Below, in pieces: positions 1 through 14,383 of a stretch of 64,000 nt of DNA. This stretch comes from Marinobacter sp. CHS3-4. GTDB taxonomy: Bacteria; Pseudomonadota; Gammaproteobacteria; Pseudomonadales; Oleiphilaceae. The translations under genes and the position numbers were made by a program. The DNA lies in the NCBI RefSeq assembly GCF_030053415.1, contig NZ_JASGBJ010000004.1, positions 142,280 through 206,279 of the forward strand, in the 5' to 3' direction. Numbering within the stretch: the first letter of the stretch is position 1; every line of letters starts with the position of its first letter. The notes under the pieces were generated by a model. It did not search any database. It saw only the letters and a list, made by a program, of their open reading frames with translations, and had not been told where the DNA came from.

Positions 1-1975
1 CGACCGGGTGGAAGTGACGCTGTCTTTCGATGGGGTTCCCCCTGAGCCGACTGGGTACACCATTGAGCGCCCGGCACGTATTGCGGTTGACCTGAGAGAC
101 ACCACGAGTGGCCTCGAGTCACGCAACATTTCTCTCGGATCCGGAAATGCTCAAAGCATGACCGTGGTCGAAACCAAAGACCGAACTCGCCTGATTTTTA
201 ATCTGGCAGAGCTGGTGCCTTACGAAACCGCTCGCACGCAAACCAGCCTTGTGATGACGATCGGGGCCCGTCCGGACAATGTCACTGCGAGTTCCGCATC
301 GACCTCTACGGCACCAGTGATTTCCACAGACAGCCCTTCAAGTTCGGCTTCCTCCGAGAATGCGCTGGCTGGGGTCGATTTTCGTCGCGGCAAGGAAGGG
401 GAAGGGCGCGTAATTGTGGATCTTGGTGCGTCTGATGTTTCTGTGGATCTGTCCGAGCTTGGTGGCAAAATTCGCCTGACGATGGATAGTCTCACGGTGC
501 CAGAGAATCTCAGGCGTCGGTTGGATGTCACTGATTTCGCCACCCCAGTGACACGGATTGATACCTTTATCGAGGGCGGGAATGCAGTCGTCGAGATCCG
601 CCCCGAAGGCAATTACGATTACATTGCCTACCAATCGGGTACTGAATTTACTGTCAGTGTTGAGCAGCTAACAGAGCAAGAAGCCGAAGCCCGTCGGGAA
701 GATAAGTTTCCTTACACGGGTGACAAGCTTTCCTTGAATTTTCAGGATATCGAGGTGCGTTCAGTCCTTCAGCTGATTGCAGATTTCACCGGCCTGAATC
801 TTGTAGCCAGCGACACCGTTAGTGGCAGTATCACGTTACGTCTTCAGAATGTTCCCTGGGACCAGGCTCTGGATTTGATATTGAAGACCAAGGGCCTTGA
901 TAAGCGTCAAATCGGAAACGTGCTTTTGGTGGCTCCCGCCGATGAAATTGCTGCACGTGAAAAGTTGGAGCTCGAAACCAATAAACAGATTGCCGAGCTG
1001 GCGCCTGTCCGACTCGATATCATCCAGGTGAATTACGCTAAAGCCGCCGAGGTGGTGTCTTTGATTGAGGCGGACAAGGAGCTGATTTCTTCGCGTGGAT
1101 TTGTGTCCTCAGACGCCCGCACTAACACCATCAGCGTTCGGGAAACGGCCGACAAGCTGGATGAAATACGGCGTCTGGTTTCGACCTGGGACGTTCCGGT
1201 TCGCCAGGTTTCAATCGAAGCCCGAATTGTTCGCGCACAAACCAACGTGGCCGAAAATCTTGGTGTTCGTTGGGGCGGCGCGGCTTATGACGTTAGCGGA
1301 AATGACGTGATTTCCATTGGCGGTTCTCAGGCAACCGTTGAAGAAGGCAGGCAGGCTGCCGGCGGGCTGAATAACACCATTTCGTTCCCTGATGCCCTGG
1401 CGGTTGATCTGGGAGTATCCGGCGAAGGCGCGTCTTCTGTTGCCATCGGCTGGGGTAGCGATGATTTCCTGGTCGATCTGGAGTTGTCGGCCTTGGAAAG
1501 CGACGGACGTGCAGAACTCGTTTCCCAACCGCGGGTTGTGACGGCCGACCGCCAGACTGCCTCCATCAAATCGGGTGAAGAAATTCCCTATCAGGAAGCG
1601 TCATCCAGCGGTGCCACTTCTGTTTCCTTCAAGGAGGCGGCCCTGTCTCTGGAAGTAACGCCTCAGATCACGCCGGATGACAAGATCATCATGGATCTGG
1701 TTGTTAATCAGGATTCACGCGGTGAGGTCACGGCGGGTATTCCGGCGATAAATACTAACCAGGTAACCACTCAGGTGTTGGTCGGCAATGGTGAGACAGT
1801 TGTGCTTGGTGGAATCTTCCAGTCGGAAGTGGCCACGACGACCACGAAAACTCCGTTCCTGGGTGACATCCCTTACCTCGGTCGTCTGTTCAAGCGCACC
1901 GAGCACATTGATGAGCGTAGCGAGCTACTGATCTTTATCACTCCTAAAATCATCAAGAGTGACCTGATTCAGTAA
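1..1975 (+). CDS. pilQ: Type IV pilus secretin PilQ (5' end missing)
   Basis: Outer-membrane secretin through which the type IV pilus leaves the cell. The reading frame is open to the window edge, so the signal peptide and first residues lie upstream; the GTG at 8 is not the true start. Visible in order: an AMIN-type beta domain at the left edge, a Ser/Thr/Ala-rich linker, a second AMIN-like domain (about 120-225), an STN/N0 domain beginning near YTGDKLSLNFQDIEV, an N1 domain, and the C-terminal secretin barrel with SQPRVVT, SGEEIPYQ and LEVTPQITPDDKI. The gene ends in TAA at 1973-1975 and is followed by a strong terminator. In pseudomonads pilQ closes the pilMNOPQ operon just before aroK, as here; that operon presumably lies upstream of the window. 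Confidence 0.96.
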   Translation, partial: DRVEVTLSFDGVPPEPTGYTIERPARIAVDLRDTTSGLESRNISLGSGNAQSMTVVETKDRTRLIFNLAELVPYETARTQTSLVMTIGARPDNVTASSASTSTAPVISTDSPSSSASSENALAGVDFRRGKEGEGRVIVDLGASDVSVDLSELGGKIRLTMDSLTVPENLRRRLDVTDFATPVTRIDTFIEGGNAVVEIRPEGNYDYIAYQSGTEFTVSVEQLTEQEAEARREDKFPYTGDKLSLNFQDIEVRSVLQLIADFTGLNLVASDTVSGSITLRLQNVPWDQALDLILKTKGLDKRQIGNVLLVAPADEIAAREKLELETNKQIAELAPVRLDIIQVNYAKAAEVVSLIEADKELISSRGFVSSDARTNTISVRETADKLDEIRRLVSTWDVPVRQVSIEARIVRAQTNVAENLGVRWGGAAYDVSGNDVISIGGSQATVEEGRQAAGGLNNTISFPDALAVDLGVSGEGASSVAIGWGSDDFLVDLELSALESDGRAELVSQPRVVTADRQTASIKSGEEIPYQEASSSGATSVSFKEAALSLEVTPQITPDDKIIMDLVVNQDSRGEVTAGIPAINTNQVTTQVLVGNGETVVLGGIFQSEVATTTTKTPFLGDIPYLGRLFKRTEHIDERSELLIFITPKIIKSDLIQ

Positions 1976-1990
1976 GCTATGTTGTGAAGT

Positions 1991-2022
1991 AAAAACCGCC
2001 GTTTCGACGGCGGTTTTTTTTT
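1991..2022 (+). terminator. Rho-independent terminator after pilQ
   Basis: A 7-bp GC stem (CCGCCGT/ACGGCGG, 1996-2002 with 2007-2013) closes a TTCG tetraloop. An A run precedes it and nine T follow it, so it could work in both directions. It separates the pil operon from aroK. Confidence 0.93.
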
Positions 2023-2041
2023 GCTGCCATTTTGCCTGAAC

Positions 2042-2070
2042 TTATGGAAATACTGGCCCTGTGGTATTCT
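2042..2070 (+). promoter_or_regulatory. Candidate sigma-70 promoter for aroK-aroB-damX
   Basis: TTATGG (2042-2047), 17-bp spacer, TATTCT (2065-2070). A TG one base upstream of the -10 gives an extended -10, which could compensate for the poor -35. It lies between the pilQ terminator and the aroK start. Found by eye only. Confidence 0.45.
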
Positions 2071-2100
2071 CACACGCCTGAACACTAATGAGCGGAAGTT

Positions 2101-2667
2101 ATGTCGTTGCCCAAACGCGTTGTTCTGGTCGGTCCAATGGGGGCTGGCAAAAGTACGATCGGCCGAATGCTTGCTAAAGAGCTGGGTTATCACTTTCTGG
2201 ATTCGGATCGAATTATCGAAGAACGTTGTGGCGCGAATATTCCCTGGATTTTCGATGTGGAAGGTGAAGACGGATTCAGGCAGCGAGAGACCGCAATGCT
2301 CCGTGAGCTTTCAACTCAGCCCCGGACGGTTCTGGCTACCGGAGGGGGCGCCGTTATGCGCGAAGAGAATCATTCGCACCTGAAAAAGGACGCGTTGGTT
2401 GTCTATCTAAAGACATCGATTGAACAGCAGGTCGAGCGCACCCGAAAAGACCGCAATAGACCACTGTTGCAGAATGATGACCCGGAAGCGGTGTTAAGAA
2501 GGCTATTCGCGATCAGAGATCCACTGTACACCGGGTTGGCGGATGTTGTTATGTTTACGGACCGTAAAAGCCCGCGTCTGGTCGTTCGTCAGCTGGTTAA
2601 TCGAATGAATCCAAAGTCTGCCAGGCACAAGCGTCAGGCTGGAAAAGAAGGCAGGAAACATGCTTGA
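2101..2667 (+). CDS. aroK: Shikimate kinase
   Basis: Phosphorylates shikimate at the 3-hydroxyl with ATP, in the shikimate pathway to aromatic amino acids. The 188-residue protein has the P-loop GPMGAGKST at residues 11-19, the substrate-binding LDSD (Asp34) and GFRQRE (Arg60) region, and the GGG at 81-83. These are all conserved in AroK/AroL. The C-terminus has a basic tail ([17 protein letters not shown]) somewhat longer than usual. It overlaps the aroB start by 8 bases, so translation is probably coupled. Confidence 0.97.
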   Translation: MSLPKRVVLVGPMGAGKSTIGRMLAKELGYHFLDSDRIIEERCGANIPWIFDVEGEDGFRQRETAMLRELSTQPRTVLATGGGAVMREENHSHLKKDALVVYLKTSIEQQVERTRKDRNRPLLQNDDPEAVLRRLFAIRDPLYTGLADVVMFTDRKSPRLVVRQLVNRMNPKSARHKRQAGKEGRKHA

Positions 2668-3751
2668 ACCCACCAAAGAGCTGAATGTCGATCTCGGGGA
2701 TCGCAGCTACCCGATTATCATTGGCCAGTCATTGTTGGGGCAGGCGGATCTGACACCTTGGGTTGCCGGGTCTCAGGTTATGATCGTCACGAATGAAACC
2801 GTCGCGCCTCTTTACCTGGAGTCAGCGAAAGCCTGCTTTCCCGGTAAACAGGTGGATACGGTAATCCTACCAGATGGTGAACAATACAAGGATTGGCAGA
2901 CCCTCAATCGAATCTTCGATGCATTGCTTGAAAATCGCCATTCCCGAAAGACAACGTTGGTAGCGCTCGGTGGCGGGGTCGTAGGTGATATGACCGGATT
3001 CGCTGCTGCCAGCTATCAACGGGGCGTGGCCTTTATCCAAATGCCGACGACGCTGTTATCCCAGGTGGATTCTTCGGTGGGTGGAAAAACGGGCATCAAT
3101 CATCCCCTTGGTAAAAATATGATCGGGGCGTTCCATCAGCCTGAAGTCGTCCTTATCGACACAGAAAGCCTGAAATCCTTGCCGCCCAGAGAGGTGTCTG
3201 CTGGCCTTGCAGAGGTGATCAAATATGGTCTGATTCGTGAGCAAGGTTTTATTGATTGGCTTGAGGACAATATGGCCGAGTTGCTGGATCTTGATCAGGC
3301 TGCTCTGGCGGAAGCCATCTTTCGATCCTGCGAGTGTAAAGCTGACGTTGTCGCCCAGGATGAACGCGAAGGTGGGCTGCGTGCCATCCTGAATCTGGGT
3401 CATACCTTTGGGCACGCCATTGAGAACTATGCGGGATACGGCAAAGTACTCCATGGCGAAGCTGTTGGTACCGGAATGATGATGGCTGCAGATCTGTCGG
3501 CGAGACAGGGATGGATCTCGAGCGAAGACAAGCAGCGGGCACTGAGATTGATTTCCAGCGCCAGGCTGCCTGCTCGGGCGCCTGTTGGCATGACGCCTGA
3601 TGATTTTCTTCGGTTGATGGCGGTCGACAAGAAAAATGTCGATGGTCGCCTCAGGCTCGTGGTTTTGAATGATCTGGGTACTGCTGTTGTCACTGATGAA
3701 GCAGATCCGGGTCTATTGAGTGACACCTTGAAGGCATATTGTCAGAACTGA
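2660..3751 (+). CDS. aroB: 3-dehydroquinate synthase
   Basis: Second step of the shikimate pathway: converts DAHP to 3-dehydroquinate using NAD and a divalent metal. The 363-residue length is normal. The NAD-binding [13 protein letters not shown], the [11 protein letters not shown] substrate segment, [11 protein letters not shown] and [10 protein letters not shown] (metal-binding histidines) are all present. The ATG at 2660 lies inside the end of aroK. aroK-aroB-damX is a conserved gammaproteobacterial cluster. Confidence 0.98.
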   Translation: MLEPTKELNVDLGDRSYPIIIGQSLLGQADLTPWVAGSQVMIVTNETVAPLYLESAKACFPGKQVDTVILPDGEQYKDWQTLNRIFDALLENRHSRKTTLVALGGGVVGDMTGFAAASYQRGVAFIQMPTTLLSQVDSSVGGKTGINHPLGKNMIGAFHQPEVVLIDTESLKSLPPREVSAGLAEVIKYGLIREQGFIDWLEDNMAELLDLDQAALAEAIFRSCECKADVVAQDEREGGLRAILNLGHTFGHAIENYAGYGKVLHGEAVGTGMMMAADLSARQGWISSEDKQRALRLISSARLPARAPVGMTPDDFLRLMAVDKKNVDGRLRLVVLNDLGTAVVTDEADPGLLSDTLKAYCQN

Positions 3752-3786
3752 GTTTTTCGTAGCGCCATGAGCAGGGAAAGGGAGCA

Positions 3787-5271
<1,485 letters not shown>

Positions 5272-5403
5272 GGATAGCTGATCATTCTTATTCTGATTTT
5301 CTGATTTAAAAACAACAGGTTTCATCCCTCTTGCCCTCACGCCGATATCGTTGAGGGCCCTCGTAACGGGCGGTCAGGCTCCCTACTATTAAACCGCTTT
5401 GGT

Positions 5404-5432
5404 TTGAGTACGTATTTGTACGCGTGTAAAAT
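5404..5432 (+). promoter_or_regulatory. Candidate sigma-70 promoter for gltB-gltD-hemE
   Basis: TTGAGT (5404-5409), exactly 17 bp, then TAAAAT (5427-5432). It lies in the 254-bp gap between damX and gltB, about 90 bp before the gltB start. The long leader that follows shows no recognised riboswitch. Confidence 0.55.
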
Positions 5433-5525
5433 AGCCAGCCCTCATTTTCAGTGTCAAAGAGTGCGTAAGAATTTTGGTTATTGTAACTCTTTGATTGAAA
5501 AGCATTTCTACGCGAGAGAACGCTT

Positions 5526-8500
5526 ATGATGACAGGTTTGTATCATCCCGATGAATTCAGGGACAACTGTGGTTTCGGCCTGATAGCCCACATGAAGGGC
5601 GAGGCCAGCCACAAGCTGTTGCAAACTGCCATCGAGTCATTGACCTGCATGACCCACCGAGGTGGTATCGCTGCAGATGGAAAGACCGGTGATGGTTGTG
5701 GCCTTCTGATTCAAAGTCCGGACGCATTCCTGCGTAAGGCAGCCAAAGACGCTTTCGGCAAAGCGCCTGAAGGTCTGTTTGCGGTTGGTCAGGTTTTTCT
5801 GAACCCTGACGAATCCAAAGCGGCGGCTGGTCGTGCGGCCATTGAAAAACGACTGACTGAACAGGGTCTGGAAGTGATGGGCTGGCGCAAGGTGCCAACC
5901 GACGAAAGCTGTTTGGGGCCAATGGCACTGGACTGTCTGCCTTGGATCGAGCAAGTGTTTGTTGTGCCATCCGGCCAGACTGAGCAGGAATTCGCCATTG
6001 CATTATTTGTGGGCCGTCGCCACGCCGAGCGCGACATGATCGATGATTCTGAATTCTATATTTGCAGCCTGTCTCATCGTACGTTGGCCTACAAAGGCCT
6101 GATGATGCCTGCGGATCTCGCTAATTTTTACAAGGATCTGGGCGATCCTGATCTGCAAACCGCTATCTGTGTGTTCCACCAGCGATTTTCCACCAACACC
6201 ATGCCGAAGTGGCCTCTGGCTCAGCCGTTCCGCTATCTGGCCCATAACGGTGAGATCAATACGGTGGATGGTAACCGCAATTGGGCGATTGCTCGAGCGG
6301 CAAAATTTAGCTCGTCGTCATTGCCTGACCTCCAGACACTTCAGCCTCTGGTCAATCTGACGGGGTCAGATTCCTCAAGCATGGACAACATGCTGGAAGT
6401 CCTGCTGGCGGGCGGTGTCGATCTGTTCCGCGCCGTCAGGATGATGATTCCGCCAGCCTGGCAGAACGTCGATACCATGGACTCCGAGCTGCGAGCGTTC
6501 TACGAATACAACTCTATGCATATGGAGCCCTGGGATGGGCCTGCGGGTCTGGTGCTGTCAGATGGGCGTTACGCAGTGTGTATGCTTGACCGAAACGGTT
6601 TGCGTCCTGCGCGCTGGGTAATCACCAAGGATGACTTTATTACTCTGGCGTCCGAAATCGGTACCTACGATTACAAGCCCGAAGACGTGGTGGCCAAGGG
6701 CCGCGTCGGACCCGGCCAGATGCTGGCCATTGATACCGAATCCGGCGAAGTGCTCCATACCAAAGACGTGGACCAGCGTCTGAAGGCTGCCCAGCCTTAC
6801 AAGCAATGGCTGCGCGATAACTCTCTGCGCGTTGAGGCAACCCTCAATCAGGAGACGCCGGACTTCAAACTGATGAGTTCTGAAGATCTTCAGATCCATC
6901 AGAAGATGTTCAATGTGTCCTACGAAGAGCGGGACCAGGTGCTGCGTCCGCTGGCTGAAAATGGCCAGGAAGCGGTTGGCTCCATGGGCGATGACACCCC
7001 TATGGCAGTCTTGTCCAGTCGTGTGCGTCATGTGGCCGACTACTTCCGCCAGAAATTTGCTCAGGTCACCAACCCGGCAATCGACCCGCTGCGTGAATCG
7101 ATTGTGATGTCGCTTGAAACCTGTATCGGTGCCGAGCGTAACGTGTTTGAGGAAACTCCCGAACACGCAAACCGGATCATTCTCACCACGCCAGTGCTGT
7201 CGCCGGCGAAGTTCCTGAGAATTGCGAACAACGATCGGCCGGGCTTTGAAGTGGCGCGAATACCAATGGGTTATCGCCCGGAAGTCGGCCTGGAAAAAGC
7301 CATTCAACAGGTTTGTGAGAATGCCGAGCAGGCTGTGCGGGATGGCAAGGTCATTCTGATCCTCACGGATAAAGACCTTACAGAAGGCGAATTGCCTGTG
7401 AGCTCCATGATGGCGACCGGTGCGGTGCATCACCATCTCGTTCGTAAAGGCTTGCGCTGCGACTCCAACATTGTTGTGGAAACCGGCTGGGCCCGTGACC
7501 CCCATCACTTTGCGGTCTTGTTCGGTTTCGGTGCGACGGCCGTTTATCCTTATCTGGCCTTCCAGGTGCTGAATGACCTGATTCGCACCGGCGAAGTCAT
7601 GATGGATCCGATTGATGCCAAGAATAACTATCGCAAGGGGATCAACAAGGGTCTGTTGAAGATTCTCTCCAAGATGGGCATTTCCACCATTACTTCTTAC
7701 CGTGGTGCTCAACTGTTTGAAGCCGTCGGCCTGGCAGACGAAGTGGTAGACCTTTGCTTCAAGGGCGTGCCGAATCGAATCCAGGGAGCCGGTTTCTACG
7801 ATTTTCAGCAGGATCAGGAGGCGCTGGCGAAAGTCGCCTGGAAACCTCGCAAGCCGATCTCTCAAGGTGGCTTGCTGAAATACGTGCACGGTCAGGAATA
7901 CCATGCCTTCAACCCGGATGTGGTCGGCAAGCTTCAGGAAGCCGTGACCAGCGGAGACTACGGTCAGTACATGGAGTATGCAGGGCTGGTCAATGAGCGG
8001 CCCGTGTCCACGCTTCGTGACCTGCTGGTATTTCGTAAGGATCTGAAGTCAATTGACATTTCTGAGGTCGAGCCGGTTGAGAACATTTTCCCGCGCTTCG
8101 ACTCGGCTGCTATGTCCCTTGGTGCCCTTTCGCCCGAGGCCCATGAGGCGCTGGCGGTCGCCATGAATACATTGGGTGGTCGTTCCAACTCGGGTGAAGG
8201 TGGTGAAGATCCCGCCCGCTACGGCACCAACAAGCGCTCCAAGATCAAGCAGGTGGCCTCCGGCCGCTTCGGTGTGACCGCCGAATACCTGCGCAGTGCA
8301 GACGTCATGCAGATCAAGGTTGCCCAGGGTGCCAAGCCCGGGGAAGGTGGCCAGCTGCCGGGTGGCAAGGTGAATGATCTGATCGCCCGCCTGCGATATT
8401 CCGTACCGGGGGTGACGCTGATTTCACCGCCCCCACATCACGATATTTATTCGATTGAAGATCTGGCTCAGCTGATTTTTGATCTGAAACAGGTAAACCC

Positions 8501-9974
8501 GACGGCGCTGGTTTCTGTGAAACTGGTTTCCGAGCCTGGGGTAGGCACCATTGCCGCTGGTGTCGCCAAGGCCTATGCCGATCTGATCACCGTATCCGGC
8601 TACGATGGCGGCACTGCTGCAAGTCCGTTGACCTCCATCCGTTACGCCGGTTCGCCGTGGGAGTTGGGTTTGAGTGAAACCCAGCAGGCGCTTCGTGCCA
8701 ACGATCTGCGGGGCAAGATTCGCCTGCAGACGGACGGTGGTATTAAAACGGGACTGGACGTGGTCAAAGGCGCCATTCTGGGTGCTGAGAGCTTCGGCTT
8801 TGGCACCACGCCGATGGTGGCTCTGGGCTGCAAGTATCTGCGGATCTGTCACCTGAACAACTGCGCAACCGGCGTGGCGACCCAGAACGAGCACCTGCGG
8901 GAAGAGCACTTTAAAGGCACCGTGGAGATGGCCATGAATTTCTTCCGGTTTGTCGCCGAGGAGACTCGTGGCTGGTTGGCCCAGCTGGGTGTTCGCAGTC
9001 TGGAGGAGCTCGTGGGTCGTGTGGATCTTCTGGAACGGTTGCCGGGTGACACTCCCCGTCAGCAAAAGCTGGATCTCAGCCGTCTGCTGTCAAACGACCA
9101 CATTCCGGCCGACAAGCCAAATACCTGTCAGGTTGAACGCAACCATCCGTTTGATCCAGGCAACCTGGCTGAGACCATGGTGAAGGACACAGCGGAGGCG
9201 ATTGCTTCGAAGCAAGGTGGCGAATTCAGCTATCGTGTGACCAACTGCGATCGTTCCATTGGTGCACGCCTGTCTGGCGAGATAGCCGAGCAGCACGGCA
9301 ATCAGGGTATGGTAGGCACGCCGATCACACTAAATCTGACTGGTACGGCCGGCCAGAGCTTTGGTGTCTGGAACGTCGGTGGCCTTAACCTGGTCCTCGA
9401 TGGTGATGCCAACGACTACGTCGGGAAAGGCATGACCGGCGGCAAGCTGGTGGTGCGTCCGCCGTCGGGTAGTGAGTTCAAGTCTCAGGAAACGTCCATT
9501 GTCGGTAACACATGCCTGTACGGTGCGACTGGCGGCAAATTGTTCGCAGCTGGTACGGCCGGTGAGCGCTTTGGCGTGCGTAATTCTGGCGCCCATGCGG
9601 TTATCGAAGGGGTGGGTGACCACTGCTGTGAGTATATGACAGGTGGTTTGATTACCGTTCTGGGCGCTACCGGGCACAACTTTGGTGCCGGTATGACAGG
9701 CGGTTTCGCCTATGTTCTGGACGTGAATAATACCTTTGTGGACAAATACAACCACGAACTGGTGGAGATCCAGCGAATTTCCAGCGAAGAGATGGAGTCC
9801 TATCGGAACCATCTTCGCGGCGTGATTCGCGAGCACATCTCTGAAACCTCCAGTCAGTGGGCAGAGCATATTTTGAACAATTTCGACGATTACATCGGCC
9901 GGTTCTGGTTGGTGAAGCCCAAGGCCGCCAACTTGCGCAGCCTGCTGGCCAGCACTCGGGCACGCCCCGAGTAA
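5526..9974 (+). CDS. gltB: Glutamate synthase (NADPH), large subunit
   Basis: Large (alpha) subunit of GOGAT. It takes the amide nitrogen of glutamine and transfers it to 2-oxoglutarate. The 1482-residue protein begins with a 14-residue propeptide, so Cys15 ([10 protein letters not shown]) becomes the N-terminal nucleophile of the class II amidotransferase after cleavage. The central and FMN-binding domains follow, with the 3Fe-4S cysteines in [12 protein letters not shown] and the GGxGG-rich segment [12 protein letters not shown]. The C-terminal GXGXG helix domain ends the protein. The partner subunit gltD lies 78 bp downstream. Confidence 0.98.
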   Translation: MMTGLYHPDEFRDNCGFGLIAHMKGEASHKLLQTAIESLTCMTHRGGIAADGKTGDGCGLLIQSPDAFLRKAAKDAFGKAPEGLFAVGQVFLNPDESKAAAGRAAIEKRLTEQGLEVMGWRKVPTDESCLGPMALDCLPWIEQVFVVPSGQTEQEFAIALFVGRRHAERDMIDDSEFYICSLSHRTLAYKGLMMPADLANFYKDLGDPDLQTAICVFHQRFSTNTMPKWPLAQPFRYLAHNGEINTVDGNRNWAIARAAKFSSSSLPDLQTLQPLVNLTGSDSSSMDNMLEVLLAGGVDLFRAVRMMIPPAWQNVDTMDSELRAFYEYNSMHMEPWDGPAGLVLSDGRYAVCMLDRNGLRPARWVITKDDFITLASEIGTYDYKPEDVVAKGRVGPGQMLAIDTESGEVLHTKDVDQRLKAAQPYKQWLRDNSLRVEATLNQETPDFKLMSSEDLQIHQKMFNVSYEERDQVLRPLAENGQEAVGSMGDDTPMAVLSSRVRHVADYFRQKFAQVTNPAIDPLRESIVMSLETCIGAERNVFEETPEHANRIILTTPVLSPAKFLRIANNDRPGFEVARIPMGYRPEVGLEKAIQQVCENAEQAVRDGKVILILTDKDLTEGELPVSSMMATGAVHHHLVRKGLRCDSNIVVETGWARDPHHFAVLFGFGATAVYPYLAFQVLNDLIRTGEVMMDPIDAKNNYRKGINKGLLKILSKMGISTITSYRGAQLFEAVGLADEVVDLCFKGVPNRIQGAGFYDFQQDQEALAKVAWKPRKPISQGGLLKYVHGQEYHAFNPDVVGKLQEAVTSGDYGQYMEYAGLVNERPVSTLRDLLVFRKDLKSIDISEVEPVENIFPRFDSAAMSLGALSPEAHEALAVAMNTLGGRSNSGEGGEDPARYGTNKRSKIKQVASGRFGVTAEYLRSADVMQIKVAQGAKPGEGGQLPGGKVNDLIARLRYSVPGVTLISPPPHHDIYSIEDLAQLIFDLKQVNPTALVSVKLVSEPGVGTIAAGVAKAYADLITVSGYDGGTAASPLTSIRYAGSPWELGLSETQQALRANDLRGKIRLQTDGGIKTGLDVVKGAILGAESFGFGTTPMVALGCKYLRICHLNNCATGVATQNEHLREEHFKGTVEMAMNFFRFVAEETRGWLAQLGVRSLEELVGRVDLLERLPGDTPRQQKLDLSRLLSNDHIPADKPNTCQVERNHPFDPGNLAETMVKDTAEAIASKQGGEFSYRVTNCDRSIGARLSGEIAEQHGNQGMVGTPITLNLTGTAGQSFGVWNVGGLNLVLDGDANDYVGKGMTGGKLVVRPPSGSEFKSQETSIVGNTCLYGATGGKLFAAGTAGERFGVRNSGAHAVIEGVGDHCCEYMTGGLITVLGATGHNFGAGMTGGFAYVLDVNNTFVDKYNHELVEIQRISSEEMESYRNHLRGVIREHISETSSQWAEHILNNFDDYIGRFWLVKPKAANLRSLLASTRARPE

Positions 9975-9977
9975 TAG

Positions 9978-12538
<2,561 letters not shown>

Positions 12539-12552
12539 GTTACTGCTAGAAA

Positions 12553-12590
12553 CATTGGCCTGTCGGGTCTATAGTCCTAACAGGTCAATG
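12553..12590 (+). repeat. Inverted repeat between hemE and the PilZ gene
   Basis: CATTGGCCTGT (12553-12563) pairs with ACAGGTCAATG (12580-12590): 11 bp with one G-T wobble and a 16-base loop. No T run follows, so it is not a classic terminator. It sits directly in front of the likely start of the PilZ gene and may be a leader hairpin. Confidence 0.6.
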
Positions 12591-12611
12591 ACATCAGTCA
12601 GGAGCAGTCTA

Positions 12612-12980
12612 TTGCCAGCTAAAGCACCTGAAAAACGTCGCTTCCACCGCATCTCGTTTGACGCTCAATGCGAGCTTCACTGCCTGGATTCGGTGTGGTC
12701 GACAGAAGTTCTGGACATCTCGCTCAAGGGCGTGCTGGTCAAACGGCCGGATTCCTGGAATGTCCCTCTGAACCATCCCTGCGAGGTCGTTGTGATGCTG
12801 GATGACCAGGAAACAGGCATTGTGATGGCGGTGGAGCTGCGCCACATTGAAGAGCACCGTCTGGGCTTCAAGTGTCAGTACATTGATCTGGAGAGCGCAA
12901 CTCATCTCAAGCGGCTGGTGGAGTTAAACCTGGGTGACCAGGCGGTTCTGGATCGGGAATTTTCCCACCTGATCGAATAG
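12612..12980 (+). CDS. PilZ-domain protein (c-di-GMP binding)
   Basis: Small single-domain PilZ protein, 122 residues from the chosen start. It has the c-di-GMP motifs RRFHR near the N-terminus and DISLKG about 35 residues later, matching RxxxR and (D/N)xSxxG. I chose the TTG at 12612 because AGGAG (12600-12604) precedes it by 7 bases. An ATG at 12588 and a TTG at 12555 are in frame but lie inside a hairpin and lack a good ribosome site. The domain suggests a c-di-GMP effector, possibly for surface motility or pili. The partner is unknown. Confidence 0.87.
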   Translation: MPAKAPEKRRFHRISFDAQCELHCLDSVWSTEVLDISLKGVLVKRPDSWNVPLNHPCEVVVMLDDQETGIVMAVELRHIEEHRLGFKCQYIDLESATHLKRLVELNLGDQAVLDREFSHLIE

Positions 12981-13003
12981 CTGACCGTTCAGACGTTTCC
13001 TTT

Positions 13004-14383
13004 CTACAGATCTTCCAGCGCGCTCAAGGCATCGCTCAGCTTGGTCACTGGAACCACCTTCATTCCATCAATCGCTTTACGTGGCACATTCGCTTTGGGC
13101 ACCAGTGCTCGGGTGAAGCCGTGTTTCGACGCTTCGTAGATGCGTTCCTGACCGCTGGGGACCGGGCGAATTTCCCCGGAAAGCCCGACTTCCCCGAATA
13201 TGACAAGATCCTGGGGCAGGGCGCGATCCCGAAATGAGGACACGATTGCTGCCAGCAACGCCAGGTCCGCGCTGGTCTCGTTGACCTTTACCCCACCAAC
13301 GACATTCACGAATACGTCCTGATCGGCCACGTGCATGCCACCATGACGGTGCAGTACCGCCAACAGCATGGCCAATCGATTCTGGTCCAGCCCTACAGCC
13401 ACCCGCCGCGGATACCCGCCCTGAGCCATATCTACCAGGGCTTGAATCTCGACCAGCATTGGGCGAGTGCCCTCCCAGACCACCATGACGACGCTGCCGG
13501 GCGCGGCCTCCTCCCCCCGGTTCAGGAAAATAGCGCTGGGATTTTTCACTTCCTTGAGCCCTTGCTCAAGCATGGCGAATACGCCCAGCTCGTTGACCGC
13601 GCCAAAGCGGTTCTTGATGCCTCGCAGTGTGCGGTACCGACTGTCACTGGAGCCTTCGAGAAGAATGGAACAATCAATCATGTGTTCCAACACTTTCGGG
13701 CCAGCCAGGCTGCCATCTTTGGTGACATGGCCAACCAGGAAGAGAATGGTCCCGGTCTGTTTTGCAAACCGAGTGAGGTAGGCGGCGCTCTCCCTTACCT
13801 GGGAGACGCTGCCGGGGGCGGACTCGCTCTCTGCCACATGCATCACCTGAATACTATCGACGACCAGAATCTTTGGTCGTTCCGCTTCCGCAACCTGCAT
13901 GACCCGTTCGACGCTCGTCTCGGACAGCATTTTCAGGTCTTTGGTGGGCAGACCCAGGCGCTTTGCGCGCATGGCGACCTGTTGCAGGGATTCTTCGCCG
14001 GTGACGTAAAGGGCGGGTGTGCTGGCCGCCAGGTGACAAACCGCTTGCAGTAGCAGAGTGCTCTTGCCAGCGCCTGGGTGCCCACCCATCAAGACAGCGG
14101 AACCTTCCACAAGGCCACCACCGAGAACCCGGTCAAACTCGGCCATGCCGGAGCTGATGCGAGGTTTTTCGGCCAGGCTGACATCATCCAGACTCTGGAC
14201 TTCCGACAGGCTGCCGGCAAAACCTTCAAAACGTTGCCCGCGCTGGCCTCTGGCGCTGCTGCCACCGACCCCGCGGACCTCGTTGATGGTATTCCAGGCC
14301 TGGCAGGCGGTGCACTGGCCCTGCCACTTGGAATAGTCGGCACCGCATTCGGTGCAGACAAAGGCCGTTTTGGCTTTTGCCAT
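13004..14383 (-). CDS. radA: DNA repair protein RadA
   Basis: RecA-like branch-migration ATPase that helps process recombination intermediates. The 459-residue protein has the N-terminal C4 zinc finger (CTECGADYSKWQGQCTAC), the Walker A GHPGAGKST (about 101-109), the RadA-specific KNRFG motif and a C-terminal Lon-like domain with GEVGLSGEIRPV. The ATG overlaps the ettA stop by one base (TGATG), so the two genes are probably translationally coupled. Confidence 0.98.
   Translation of the reverse strand: MAKAKTAFVCTECGADYSKWQGQCTACQAWNTINEVRGVGGSSARGQRGQRFEGFAGSLSEVQSLDDVSLAEKPRISSGMAEFDRVLGGGLVEGSAVLMGGHPGAGKSTLLLQAVCHLAASTPALYVTGEESLQQVAMRAKRLGLPTKDLKMLSETSVERVMQVAEAERPKILVVDSIQVMHVAESESAPGSVSQVRESAAYLTRFAKQTGTILFLVGHVTKDGSLAGPKVLEHMIDCSILLEGSSDSRYRTLRGIKNRFGAVNELGVFAMLEQGLKEVKNPSAIFLNRGEEAAPGSVVMVVWEGTRPMLVEIQALVDMAQGGYPRRVAVGLDQNRLAMLLAVLHRHGGMHVADQDVFVNVVGGVKVNETSADLALLAAIVSSFRDRALPQDLVIFGEVGLSGEIRPVPSGQERIYEASKHGFTRALVPKANVPRKAIDGMKVVPVTKLSDALSALEDL

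Noticed and set aside
6558..7904. 448-codon minus-strand open frame inside gltB
   Set aside because: Antisense to conserved GOGAT sequence, no ribosome site or family resemblance.
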